Below, one piece after another: positions 1 to 8,706 of a stretch of 64,000 nucleotides of DNA; the stretch's first letter is position 1, and every line of letters starts with the position of its first letter. The notes below the pieces were generated by a model. That model saw only the letters and a program-made list of their open reading frames with translations. It did not search any database and was not told the origin of the DNA. The position numbers and the translations under genes are program-made. Source of the DNA: Chloroflexota bacterium. Its GTDB lineage: Bacteria > Chloroflexota > UBA6077 > CF-72. The stretch covers positions 1-64,000 of the forward strand of contig JACPOP010000018.1 of NCBI GenBank assembly GCA_016191465.1. Direction: 5' to 3'.

Positions 1-1
1 C

Positions 2-985
2 CTCTACGACGAGTTCTTCCTGGTCATCGAAGGCCGCGGCACCACCGAGGTCTGGCGCACCGGCGACGAGCACCACCCGCAGGTCTTCGAGTGGCAGCCC
101 GGAACCCTGTTCATGGCGCCGCTCAACGCCCACCATCGGCTCGTCAATGCCACTAACAGTCCCGCGCTGCTGCTGGCCTCCAACAACGCGCCGCCGATCA
201 TGAACATCTTCCAGAGCCGACGCTTCATCTTTGAGCACCCGTACCAGTTCACCGAGCGCTACGGCCTGGGGCAGGACTTCTTCCGGGCCCGCAGCGAGAT
301 CGAGGCGGAGCCGGTGCGCGGGCGGGCGGCGATCCGCAGTAACCTCTTCCCCGACGTGGTCAACGCCCAACTGCCGCTGGACAATCAGCGTGCCCCCGGC
401 TACCGCCGCATCCAGCCCTACTTCGACGGGTTTGAACGAGAGGCGACGACGGGTGGGTTCATCGGGGAGTACCCGATTGGCCGCTACTCCAAGGGCCACT
501 ACCACCTCTCGGGCGCGGTCCTGGTGTGCTTGAGTGGCCAGGGGTACACGTTCAACTGGCCGGTGGAGCTGGGGCCGCGGCCGTGGGAGAGCGGGCATGG
601 CGACCAGGTGAAGATCCAGGAGTACACGGCCGGTGGACTGGTGGCCGCCGCACCCGGTGGCGGCAACTGGTTCCACCAGCACTTCAGCGCCGGCGCCGAG
701 CCCATGCGGGTGTTGAACTACTGGGGTGGACCGACAGCGGATTGGAACGGAATCCTGGAGGAGAAAGGTGGCGAGGACGTGAAAGCCAGCAACCTCTTTG
801 GGATCAGCGAAGGGGGGCGGACGATCATGTACCCGGAGGAGGACCCGTTCATCCGCCAGGAGTTCGCCCGCCGCCTGGCCGCCGTGGGCCGGACGTCCGC
901 CATGCCAGAGTCGCTCTTTCAGCAGCGTCAGGCGGACGACTCCACCGTCCACGACGTCGAGCACCAGCACGCCCACACCCACTGA
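2..985 (+). CDS. Bicupin-domain protein, 5' end cut by window
   Basis: The reading frame is open from the first complete codon at base 2 and stops with TGA at 983-985, so 327 residues of a longer protein are visible; the ATG at 113 is internal. Two cupin folds can be seen. The first has EFFLVIEGRGTTEVW, then PGTLFMAPLNAHHR. The second has GHYHLSGAVLVCLSGQGY, with the metal-type HxH, then GGNWFHQHFSAG. The tail is His-rich (HDVEHQHAHTH). Cupin pairs like this occur in dioxygenases and in uncharacterised sugar or ring-cleavage enzymes. I cannot name a substrate. The downstream gene is 247 bp away and unrelated. Confidence 0.75.
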   Translation, partial: LYDEFFLVIEGRGTTEVWRTGDEHHPQVFEWQPGTLFMAPLNAHHRLVNATNSPALLLASNNAPPIMNIFQSRRFIFEHPYQFTERYGLGQDFFRARSEIEAEPVRGRAAIRSNLFPDVVNAQLPLDNQRAPGYRRIQPYFDGFEREATTGGFIGEYPIGRYSKGHYHLSGAVLVCLSGQGYTFNWPVELGPRPWESGHGDQVKIQEYTAGGLVAAAPGGGNWFHQHFSAGAEPMRVLNYWGGPTADWNGILEEKGGEDVKASNLFGISEGGRTIMYPEEDPFIRQEFARRLAAVGRTSAMPESLFQQRQADDSTVHDVEHQHAHTH

Positions 986-1232
986 TCGGGGCTGGCCGAT
1001 GGGCCGTGGCGCACGTCCGCGTGGGCACCCAGGGCTTGCTGCGACATGGTGCCGCACCCAGGTCCGCCAGCTCGGCCCTGTTCGTCTGCGTCCCTTGTGA
1101 TTCGCGCGTGCCGGCCAGTTTGGCGGTCGGACGGGCGGGATGCGGTACACCGGTGCCCAGCCTCCCTGGTATGGAAAACCGTGCGCACGTTTGCACGTGC
1201 CACGAGGCTGACGAGGTGCGAGACTTCAGGCC
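986..1232. other. Intergenic gap before rplI
   Basis: These 247 bases have no convincing gene. The short frames here are shadows. The stretch must carry the promoter of the rplI-dnaB-loader block. A weak dyad (CACGT, 4 bases, ACGTG) lies near 1187-1200. I could not pick a convincing -35/-10 pair. Confidence 0.4.
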
Positions 1233-1685
1233 ATGAAGGTGTTGTTCAAGAAGGACGTGCAGGGTGTCGCGAAGGCGGGCCAGGTGAAGGACGTGGCGGA
1301 CGGGCACGCCCGGAATTTCCTGATCCCGCGCGGACTCGCCGTGGCTGCCACACCGGCCGCGCTGAAGCAGTTGGCCGACCAGCAGTCATCCGCCGCTCGC
1401 CGAGCCGCCGACGAGGAGAAAGCTGCTCGCGAGCTGAAAGCCAGGATCGAGGCCACACCGGTGACGATCGAAGCCAAGAGCGGTGGTCAGGGCAGGCTGT
1501 ATGGCTCCATCACCTCGCAAGACGTGGTGGAAGCGGTCCATCGCCAGCTCAACGTGTCCCTGGAGAAGCGCGATGTTGAGATCGGCGACCAGATACGGAC
1601 CGTCGGATCGCACAAGGCTACGGCCCGGCTGCACCGCTCGGTGACCGCCACGATTTCGCTCGACGTTCGAGCGCTTGCCAGCTAA
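1233..1685 (+). CDS. rplI: Ribosomal protein bL9
   Basis: This is a 150-residue protein, the normal length for bL9, a structural protein of the large ribosomal subunit. The N-terminal L9 signature is clear: [20 protein letters not shown], then [15 protein letters not shown] charged central helix (about residues 45-75, rich in A, R, E and K) links to the C-terminal rRNA-binding domain, which shows GRLYGSIT and the usual HKATARLH-type end. The ATG at 1233 gives the conserved N-terminus exactly. It lies 25 bp upstream of dnaB. The order rplI-dnaB is common in bacteria and suggests cotranscription. Confidence 0.97.
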   Translation: MKVLFKKDVQGVAKAGQVKDVADGHARNFLIPRGLAVAATPAALKQLADQQSSAARRAADEEKAARELKARIEATPVTIEAKSGGQGRLYGSITSQDVVEAVHRQLNVSLEKRDVEIGDQIRTVGSHKATARLHRSVTATISLDVRALAS

Positions 1686-1710
1686 CGCAGGGACTGCGCG
1701 ACACTGAACC

Positions 1711-4377
1711 GTGGCCGTCGAGCGACTGGATACCCACAGCGACTTCCGCCCCGAGGCGCTGGCCGACCGCGACCTCTCGCTGCCGCCGCACAGCATTCAG
1801 GCGGAAGAAGCTGTGCTCGGCTCGGTCCTCAAGAACCCGCTCAGCATCGTCCGCATCTCAGACTTCCTGAAGTCTGAGGACTTCTACCAGGCCAGGCACC
1901 GCCACATCTTCGGCGCGATGCTCCGGCTGACAGAAAGTCAGAGCCCGCTCGATTACCACACGATTGCCGATGAGCTGCAACGCATGGGCGTCTACGAGGC
2001 GTCTGGTGGGCTGCTCTACCTTTCGGAGCTGAACCTCGCCACGCCGACGGCGGCGCACATCGAGCACTACGCCAGGATCATCGAGCGCACGTCCATCATG
2101 CGGAAGCTCATCTCCGCGTCCGCGACGATCGCCGAGATCGCGTTCCGCGACAACCTCGATCCCGACACCGCGCTCGAAAAGGCCGAGCAGATGGTCCTCT
2201 CCATCGCCGAGCGGCGGGTTACGCGGGACTTCCGGTCGCTCGAAGACGTGCTGAGCGCCTACATGGACCAGGTTGAGGCCATGAACGAGGGCGAGGGTGC
2301 GCGCTACGGCATTCCCAGCGGCTACATTGACCTGGACCGCATCCTCGGCGGCTTCCAGCGCACGGACCTGATCATTCTGGCGGCCCGGACGAGCGTGGGA
2401 AAGACGTCATTCGCGCTCAACCTGGCGGTGAATGCCGCGGTCAAGGCACGCGCGAGTGTGGCGATCTTCAGCCTCGAGATGTCAGCGGAGCAGCTTGCCT
2501 CGCGGCTCCTGTCGATGGAAAGCGGCGTCGATTCGCCACGCATCCGAGGCGGGAAGCTCAACGAGCACGAGCGCAGCAAGCTGAGTCACGCGCTCGGCTT
2601 CCTGGCGGAAGCGCCCATCTGGGTCGACGATACCCCATCCATCCCCATCATGGAGCTGCGCTCAAAGGCGCGCCGCTTGCAGGCCGAGCATGGCGTCGAC
2701 ATGATCATTATTGACTACCTGCAGCTCATCGTTGGCGACAGCGGCGATGGCCGCGTGCAGGAGATCGGCCAGATCTCCCGCGCCCTCAAGGCCCTTGCGC
2801 GCGAGCTCCGGGTGCCGATCATTGCGCTCAGCCAGCTCAGCCGCGCCGTCGAACAGCGCACGCCACACATCCCCATGCTGTCCGATCTGCGCGAGTCGGG
2901 CTGCCTCACCGGCGACACGCTGGTCTACCTGCCAGACCCGGGCAGGTATGTCCCCATTGCTCAACTGGTGGGCCGCACCGGCTTCCGAGTGCTGGCGCTG
3001 AACACCGACACCTGGCGTCTGGAGCCGCGTCTGGTCACCAATGCCTTTCCTACTGGAACGAAGCCTGTCTTTCGACTTACTTCCCGGTTGGGGCGAACGA
3101 TTCGCGCCACTGCCAACCACCAATTCCTCACCATGCAGGGTTGGCAGCGCCTGGACCACCTGTTGCCGGGCATGCGTCTGGCACTCCCGCGCACTCTGCC
3201 AGGGCCCCAGTCTCAGACACTGGGTGATTCGCGACTCGCGTTCCTGGGCCACTTGCTGGGCGACGGCTGCACATTGCCACGTCACGCACTCCAATACACG
3301 ACCAATGATCCTCTGCTCGCCGAGACAGTCTCGCGCCTCGCCATTGAGGCCTTCGGCGACGCTATCGAACCGCGCATCCGCCGCGAACGTCAGTGGCTGC
3401 AGGTATTCCTCACATCCACAGAGAGACTTGGACGCGGCCGGCGCAATCCGATCGCGCTGTGGTTATCCGAGCTGGGAGCGTTCGGACTCCGTTCGCACGA
3501 TAAGCGCATTCCGGACATCGTCTTCGCCCAGCCGTCCGCCAGCATCGCTCGATTCTTGCGCCACCTATGGTCCACCGACGGCTGTATTCACTTGAGCGTC
3601 GGCCAGAAGCACTACGCCGGGGTGTACTACGCCACCAGCAGTTGGCAGTTGGCATCTGGCGTGCAGTCGCTGCTTCTGCGCCTCAACATCAACGCGACTC
3701 TGGTGCGCCACGCGCAGCCTGGAAAAGGGCGCGATCAGTTTCACGTGGTGGTCAGTGGCCAGGACGAGATCCTGCGGTTTCTGGACGATGTTGGAGCACT
3801 GGGTACAGGCAAGCAGAAGCATGCTGACCTGCTACGCGAACACTTCCTTGGCCGGGTTGCAAACACGAACCGTGACGTGGTGCCCCACGCAGCGTGGCGT
3901 TCGCTCGTCGTACCCGCGATGCAGCAAATTGGAATGACGACTCGGCAGATGCAGGCCAGAATGGAGACCCATTATTGCGGGACGGCTTTGTACAAGACCA
4001 ATCTAAGCCGAGAGCGGGCGGCCCGAGTTGCGCATGTTAGCCAATCCCCGGAGCTCGCAAGCCTGGCGGGTAGTGACGTCTACTGGGATGAGATAATTGC
4101 AATCCAACCGGACGGCGAAGACGCGGTGTACGACTTGACTGTTGACGGGCTACACAATTTCGTGGCCGCCAACATCGTCGTCCACAACAGCATCGAGCAG
4201 GACGCCGACGTGGTGCTGTTCATCTACCGGGATGAGAAGTACAACCCGGACACCGAGAAGAAGGGCGTGGCGGAAATCCACGTCGCCAAGCATCGCAATG
4301 GTCCCACGGGCAAGGTGGACCTGCTGTTCCTGGATCGGACCACCAAGTTCCTCGACCTTGAAGTCTTCAAGTCGTAA
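1711..4377 (+). CDS. dnaB: Replicative DNA helicase DnaB with in-frame intein
   Basis: The frame encodes 888 residues from a GTG start: a 459-residue DnaB split by a 429-residue intein. DnaB unwinds DNA ahead of the replisome as a hexamer. The N-terminal domain begins LPPHSIQAEEAVLGSVL. The RecA-like ATPase has a Walker A at about residues 224-232 (AARTSVGKT, where most DnaBs read PSMGKT) and a Walker B at about 331-337 (MIIIDYLQL). The host sequence breaks after SDLRESG (residue 397) and resumes at SIEQDADVVLFIYRDE. Removing the intein restores a normal-length DnaB. The gene ends 15 bp before the helicase-loader gene. Confidence 0.97.
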   Translation: MAVERLDTHSDFRPEALADRDLSLPPHSIQAEEAVLGSVLKNPLSIVRISDFLKSEDFYQARHRHIFGAMLRLTESQSPLDYHTIADELQRMGVYEASGGLLYLSELNLATPTAAHIEHYARIIERTSIMRKLISASATIAEIAFRDNLDPDTALEKAEQMVLSIAERRVTRDFRSLEDVLSAYMDQVEAMNEGEGARYGIPSGYIDLDRILGGFQRTDLIILAARTSVGKTSFALNLAVNAAVKARASVAIFSLEMSAEQLASRLLSMESGVDSPRIRGGKLNEHERSKLSHALGFLAEAPIWVDDTPSIPIMELRSKARRLQAEHGVDMIIIDYLQLIVGDSGDGRVQEIGQISRALKALARELRVPIIALSQLSRAVEQRTPHIPMLSDLRESGCLTGDTLVYLPDPGRYVPIAQLVGRTGFRVLALNTDTWRLEPRLVTNAFPTGTKPVFRLTSRLGRTIRATANHQFLTMQGWQRLDHLLPGMRLALPRTLPGPQSQTLGDSRLAFLGHLLGDGCTLPRHALQYTTNDPLLAETVSRLAIEAFGDAIEPRIRRERQWLQVFLTSTERLGRGRRNPIALWLSELGAFGLRSHDKRIPDIVFAQPSASIARFLRHLWSTDGCIHLSVGQKHYAGVYYATSSWQLASGVQSLLLRLNINATLVRHAQPGKGRDQFHVVVSGQDEILRFLDDVGALGTGKQKHADLLREHFLGRVANTNRDVVPHAAWRSLVVPAMQQIGMTTRQMQARMETHYCGTALYKTNLSRERAARVAHVSQSPELASLAGSDVYWDEIIAIQPDGEDAVYDLTVDGLHNFVAANIVVHNSIEQDADVVLFIYRDEKYNPDTEKKGVAEIHVAKHRNGPTGKVDLLFLDRTTKFLDLEVFKS
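2902..4188 (+). mobile_element. DnaB intein with LAGLIDADG homing endonuclease
   Basis: This is a 429-residue protein-splicing element, DnaB residues 398-826. Splicing residues are intact: Cys1 in CLTGDTLVYL, the TxxH of block B in ATANHQFLT, VYDLTVDGLHNF (block F), the terminal His-Asn in NIVVHN, and Ser as the +1 residue. The central part has both endonuclease motifs with their acidic residues, FLGHLLGDGC and LRHLWSTDGC, so homing activity is plausible. The DNA is visibly less GC-rich than the flanking dnaB, especially around 3900-4100, as expected of a transferred element. The insertion point, in the conserved DLRESG/SIEQDAD motif, is from memory the one used by the Synechocystis DnaB intein. 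Confidence 0.95.
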
Positions 4378-4392
4378 CCTGGTCAAAGACTC

Positions 4393-5793
4393 GTGGAGCG
4401 GCTTGGCGATACCCTCATCCGCATGCGGCTGGCGGACTTTGCCCGCAAGTTCCCGCCCGTTGCCCCGGAAGATCCCGTGCCCTCGTGCCCGATCTGCAAA
4501 GACCACGGCTACGTTCGTCGCGACGTGCCGATCGACCACCCCGATTTTGGTCGAGCTTTTCCGTGCGTGTGCCAGCACCAAGAGGTCAAGGACCGACTGC
4601 GCCGACGGTCGAACCTCGGTACCCTCTCCAACCGCACCTTTGAATCGTTCCGACCTGAAGGCCGCTCGCCCCTCGGCGATGCAGCCCAGCGGCGGCTCCA
4701 GGAGGCGCTGGAGGTGTGCCGTTCATTCGCCGAGGCGCCGCTCGCCTGGCTGGTCCTCGGCGGCCCCTCGGGCTGCGGGAAGACCCACCTGGCGGCTGCC
4801 GTCGCCAACCGCCAGATCGAGCTCGGACACGAAGCGTTCTTCACCGTCGTGCCCGACCTGCTGGACCACCTGCGGGCCACGTTCGGGCCCCGGAGCGACG
4901 TCACCTACGACGAGCTGTTCGAGTCGGTGCGCAACGCCCCGTTGCTGATCCTGGACGACCTCGGGACGCAGAGCGCCTCGCCCTGGGCCCAGGAAAAGCT
5001 GTTCCAGCTGTTGAACCACCGCTTCAACGCGGAGCTACCCACTGTTATCAGCACCAACCACCGCCTGTCCGAGCTGGACGAGCGGCTGCGGGCGCGACTG
5101 GAAGACAAGCGGGTCGCCCGAGTGCTGTACGTGCAAGAGTGGGAGAGCCCCGTCCTCGAAGCGCTCCTGGGCGACTGGCCGACTGGCCTGAAGGCCCAGA
5201 CCTTTGAATCCTTCCAGGTGGGCAGCCAGCCCACCCTTCGCGACGCGCACGATGCCGCGGTGGACTTCGCTCTCCGTCCGCGTGGCTGGCTCGTGCTCGT
5301 GGGCGACGTCGGCCGCGGGAAGACCCATCTGGCGGCAGCCATCAAGAACGATCGCGACCGACACGACCAGCCAACCCTGTTTATGACCGTTCCCGATTTG
5401 CTGGACTACCTTCGAGCCACCTACGGTCCGGCCTCAGACGTTGCCTACGACCGCGGCTTCGACGCCATTCGCAACGCGGAGGTGCTCGTGCTTGACGACT
5501 ACGGAGCGCACTCGTCCACGCCCTGGGCCGAGGAGAAGCTGTTCCAGCTCCTCAACCATCGCTTCAACGCGCGGCTCGCCACGGTGATCACCACCAACCT
5601 GCCCTTCGACCGCCACGCGGAACTCGCACCCCAGCAACAGCAGGAGCTTCGCATCTTTTCACGGCTCCTGGATGGCGACTTCTCGCGTGTGAAGCGCCTC
5701 GACGCCCCACCGTTCAATCGGCCCCGCCTGACCCTCCGAGGCGGCGACAGGCGCGAGCCACGGCCGCCCCGGCCGGCCTCCAACCGCGGCTGA
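4393..5793 (+). CDS. DnaC/IstB-type helicase loader with two tandem AAA+ modules
   Basis: A 466-residue protein from a GTG start, 15 bp after dnaB. The N-terminus has a possible zinc site (CPIC at about residue 36 and CVC about 23 residues later). Two homologous units follow. Each starts with TFESF and has a Walker A (GGPSGCGKT ending at residue 131; GDVGRGKT, residues 304-311), a TVPDLLDxLRAT helix, a Walker B (LILDDLG; LVLDDYG), the shared string EKLFQLLNHRFNA, and a sensor-1 Asn (VISTN; VITTN). A candidate arginine finger follows each (RLRARLED; RIFSRLLDG). Known DnaC/DnaI/IstB proteins have one such module and about 230-310 residues. Position and family point to loading DnaB onto DNA. The C-terminal 40 residues are Arg/Pro-rich. 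Confidence 0.88.
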   Translation: MERLGDTLIRMRLADFARKFPPVAPEDPVPSCPICKDHGYVRRDVPIDHPDFGRAFPCVCQHQEVKDRLRRRSNLGTLSNRTFESFRPEGRSPLGDAAQRRLQEALEVCRSFAEAPLAWLVLGGPSGCGKTHLAAAVANRQIELGHEAFFTVVPDLLDHLRATFGPRSDVTYDELFESVRNAPLLILDDLGTQSASPWAQEKLFQLLNHRFNAELPTVISTNHRLSELDERLRARLEDKRVARVLYVQEWESPVLEALLGDWPTGLKAQTFESFQVGSQPTLRDAHDAAVDFALRPRGWLVLVGDVGRGKTHLAAAIKNDRDRHDQPTLFMTVPDLLDYLRATYGPASDVAYDRGFDAIRNAEVLVLDDYGAHSSTPWAEEKLFQLLNHRFNARLATVITTNLPFDRHAELAPQQQQELRIFSRLLDGDFSRVKRLDAPPFNRPRLTLRGGDRREPRPPRPASNRG

Positions 5794-5862
5794 GCGCCCT
5801 CGCCTCGGTTTCCGGAGCATTGACGCGGACAGGCTAGAAGCGCCACCCTGTGCGCTTCCCCC

Positions 5863-6363
5863 ATGGACTTCTCCACGCTCATCTCGCCGATCGAATTCGA
5901 GCTGATCTTCCGCGTCACGCTGGCCTTCCTGTTCGGCGGGATCATCGGGTACGAGCGCGAGAGCATTCAGCGGCCCGCCGGGCTGCGAACGCACATGCTC
6001 GTCGCCGCGGGGAGCGCGGCATTCACCGTGGTGTCCTTCGCCGGATTCGTCGGGCAGGGCACCGTGCGCGACCCGTCCCGCGTCGCCGCCCAGGTGGTAG
6101 CAGGAGTTGGCTTCCTTGGAGCCGGCACCATCTGGCGTACCCACGACATGGTCCGCGGCCTCACCACCGCGGCCAGTATCTGGCTCGTGGCGGCCGTGGG
6201 CGTACTAGCCGGAGCGGGCCTCTTCACGGTGGCGCTCTTCACCACGCTCGGCGCCTTCGCCACCTTGCGTTGGGGCCGTCCTCCGGCGCGGCGACGACGC
6301 CTGCGTGCCGGCGAGCCATCCATTGCACCCGACGAAGAAGAACCGGGGAGCATCGTCGATTAG
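5863..6363 (+). CDS. MgtC/SapB family membrane protein
   Basis: A 166-residue membrane protein with about four or five hydrophobic segments in the first 140 residues and a charged cytoplasmic tail. The family motifs are plain: GGIIGYERESIQRPAGLRTH and then VGFLGAGTI followed by VRGLTTAASIW. Family members are linked to Mg2+ homeostasis, and in some pathogens modulate the F1Fo ATPase; the exact biochemical activity is unsettled. The ATG at 5863 gives a complete family N-terminus. The following glycosyltransferase frame may overlap its 3' end. Confidence 0.93.
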   Translation: MDFSTLISPIEFELIFRVTLAFLFGGIIGYERESIQRPAGLRTHMLVAAGSAAFTVVSFAGFVGQGTVRDPSRVAAQVVAGVGFLGAGTIWRTHDMVRGLTTAASIWLVAAVGVLAGAGLFTVALFTTLGAFATLRWGRPPARRRRLRAGEPSIAPDEEEPGSIVD

Positions 6364-7492
6364 CGCCTCCCGCTCGCCCCTCATCGCCGTCGACGCTCGC
6401 CTGGTGGGCTACGCGGCGGGGATTGCCCAGTACACGCTCAACCTTCTCGAGGCCCTCGACCGACAGCCAGGCCCCGAGCGATACCTCGCACTGGTTCGCC
6501 CACGCGGCGGCACGGCCCTCACCGACACCGATCGACGCCGGCGAGTGGAGGCGCTCACCCCTCCGCACCACCCCTTCGAGCGCTGGACGGTGCCGCTGGA
6601 CAGCCTCAGAACCGGCAGGTGGCCGGACCTACTGCATAGTATCGACCATGTCGCTCCCCGCTGGGGCGTCCGGTGTTCCGTGGTCACCGTGCACGACCTG
6701 GCGTTTGACCTCTTCCCGGAGACACACAGCGCAGCGTCGCGCGCCTACTACGCCGGCACCGCTAGTAGCGTGCGGAAGGCGGCTCGCGTGATCGCGGTCT
6801 CCGCCGCGACGGCGGCAGACCTGACTCGACTCTACGCGGTGGACCCCCTCCGCATCCGAATCGTGCAGGAAGCCGCCGCTGCCATCTACTCCCCGCGCGA
6901 CGAACAGCAGGTGCAAGCGGTCGGGACGCGCCTCGGCGTGCCCCCTGGTCGACCCTATGTGCTGTTCGTAGGAACCCTCGAGCCACGGAAGAACCTGGTG
7001 CTCCTGCTGGAGGCCTTCGCGCTTGCCCGCGGCGGGACGGATATTGACCTGCACCTCGTGATCGTCGGGAACCGCGGGTGGCATGCGGAGGAGGCGTTCG
7101 CCGCCCACGAGCGGCTGCAGCTGGGTGCCGCGGTCACGTTCCTGGGCCAGACGGGGCGCGAAGAGCTTGCCGCGTTGTACAGCGGTGCACGGATGCTCGT
7201 GCTTCCCTCACTGTACGAAGGCTTCGGGCTGCCGGTCCTTGAGGCGATGGCCTGTGGCACGCCCGTGGTCGCTTCCGATGCTGGACCTCTACCAGAGGTG
7301 GGCGGCGACGCCGCCATGTACGTGCCGCCCAGGAGTGCGCAGGCCTGGGCGGATGCCATCGCTCACCTCGCCACGGATGCCGCACGGCGGGAACGGATGC
7401 GCCAGGCAGGCCTGGTGCGCGCCGCGGCGTTCTCCTGGGATCGGGCCGCGGCGGAGACGCTCGCCGTGTACCGCGAAGCGCTGGCCGCATGA
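6305..7492 (+). CDS. Glycosyltransferase family 4 (exopolysaccharide)
   Basis: Up to 395 residues, GT-B fold, retaining transferase type. The N-terminal domain begins at LIAVDARLVGYAAGIAQYTLN. The donor-binding domain shows PYVLFVGTLEPRKNL, then LPSLYEGFGLPVLEAMACGTPVV, with the E-x7-E motif typical of GT4. The start is uncertain. The GTG at 6305 lies 59 bases inside mgtC, conserved sequence begins only near residue 26, and no later ATG or GTG precedes it; a TTG at 6323 is possible. It ends in an ATGA overlap with the next transferase, so the two are translationally coupled. Acceptor and donor cannot be read from sequence. Confidence 0.9.
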   Translation: MPASHPLHPTKKNRGASSISASRSPLIAVDARLVGYAAGIAQYTLNLLEALDRQPGPERYLALVRPRGGTALTDTDRRRRVEALTPPHHPFERWTVPLDSLRTGRWPDLLHSIDHVAPRWGVRCSVVTVHDLAFDLFPETHSAASRAYYAGTASSVRKAARVIAVSAATAADLTRLYAVDPLRIRIVQEAAAAIYSPRDEQQVQAVGTRLGVPPGRPYVLFVGTLEPRKNLVLLLEAFALARGGTDIDLHLVIVGNRGWHAEEAFAAHERLQLGAAVTFLGQTGREELAALYSGARMLVLPSLYEGFGLPVLEAMACGTPVVASDAGPLPEVGGDAAMYVPPRSAQAWADAIAHLATDAARRERMRQAGLVRAAAFSWDRAAAETLAVYREALAA

Positions 7493-8706
7493 CCACCAGA
7501 GCGCTCTTCCTGCTGCCGTCCGTCCCGCTCCCAGCCAGGTCCGGTGCCCAGATCCGCAATCTCGGTCTGCTCCGAGCGGCGGCTCAGTGGGCAGAGGTTG
7601 ACGCCATCGCCTTCGGCGCGGCCGAGGAAGAACCCGCCCTGCAGCACCTGGTGGCGCACGCGTCGGTGGTTCCGCGCCCGCGGCTCGCCGGGGGCGTGGA
7701 GCGACTTTCGCGTCTCGTTCGGTCGCCCTTGCCAGACCTGGCGTGGCGTTACCACTCCACAGCATTCGAGCGCACGGTGTCCCTGCTCGTCGCCGAGCGC
7801 GGCTACGACGTGGTCCAAGCGGAAGGGCTCGAGGTCGCCAGACCGCTCCTCACGCTCTCGGGCCCAACTCGCGTGTATGACGCGCACAATGCCGAATGGG
7901 CACTCCAGCGGCGAGCCGAAGCCGCGGCGAGCCCGCGCTTGGGGTCCTCAACCCTGCTGCGCTGGGCCTATTCGCGGACCCAGGCGGCCAGACTAGCACG
8001 CTACGAACGTGCTGTGCTCGCGGCAAGCACCCTCGCGCTGGCGGTGTCACAGCAAGACGCAAGCATGCTGGAGGCGCTCGGGACGACCACGCCGGTGGCC
8101 GTCTTACCGAATGCCGTCGACCCGGCCACGTACCCGTATGCGGAAACCGATCCGGCGGGTCCCCCAACGCTGCTCTTCCTGGGCAAGCTGGATTATCGAC
8201 CGAACGCGGAAGGGCTGCGCTGGTTCCTGGAAGCTGTGCTGCCAGCGATCCGCCGCGGAGTGCCAGCGGTGCGGCTCTTCGTGGTGGGCGCGACGCCGCC
8301 GCCGTGGCTCGTGGCGTGGGGTCAGCGCGACCCGGGGGTCGCGGTCGTCGGCGACGTCGATGACGAGCTGCCATACCTCCGCCGCGCCCATGCGCTATTC
8401 ATTCCTCTGCTTGCCGGAGGCGGGTCGCGGCTGAAGGCGCTTGTGGCGATGTCCGCGGGCACCCCCGTGATGACAACCCGGCAGGGAATCGAGGGCCTTG
8501 ACCTGGAGCCGGGGCGCGACGTGCTGCACGCGGACACGCCCAGGGAATGGGCCGAAGCCAGTGCGCGGCTGCTCAGGTCGGCGGCGATGCGCACCGAGCT
8601 CCGCCGCGCCGGGAGGGCGATCGTGACCTCGCGCTACAGCTCGGCAGTGACCGCGCCGCGTCTGCGCGAGGCCTGGCAGACGGCTGGCGCGCTGCCAGCC
8701 GCGTGA
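7489..8706 (+). CDS. Glycosyltransferase family 4-like protein
   Basis: A 405-residue GT-B protein starting at the ATG that overlaps the previous stop (ATGA). The N-terminal half has LFLLPSVPLPARSGAQIRN, typical of GT4 proteins that open with a glycine-rich loop, and VYDAHNAEW in the acceptor domain. The C-terminal half has LLFLGKLDYRPNAEGLRWF and GDVDDELPYL, then an acidic/glycine donor loop around IPLLAGGGSRLKALVAMSAGTPVM, where the canonical EGFG glutamate is replaced. It likely adds one sugar of the repeat unit made by this cluster. It overlaps the next gene by GTGA. Confidence 0.87.
   Translation: MTTRALFLLPSVPLPARSGAQIRNLGLLRAAAQWAEVDAIAFGAAEEEPALQHLVAHASVVPRPRLAGGVERLSRLVRSPLPDLAWRYHSTAFERTVSLLVAERGYDVVQAEGLEVARPLLTLSGPTRVYDAHNAEWALQRRAEAAASPRLGSSTLLRWAYSRTQAARLARYERAVLAASTLALAVSQQDASMLEALGTTTPVAVLPNAVDPATYPYAETDPAGPPTLLFLGKLDYRPNAEGLRWFLEAVLPAIRRGVPAVRLFVVGATPPPWLVAWGQRDPGVAVVGDVDDELPYLRRAHALFIPLLAGGGSRLKALVAMSAGTPVMTTRQGIEGLDLEPGRDVLHADTPREWAEASARLLRSAAMRTELRRAGRAIVTSRYSSAVTAPRLREAWQTAGALPAA

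Noticed and set aside
8547-8702. N-terminal extension of the membrane-anchored hydrolase
   Set aside because: The extra 52 codons lie inside the preceding glycosyltransferase gene, have shadow-like composition, and a GTG in a GTGA overlap gives a proper signal anchor at the N-terminus.
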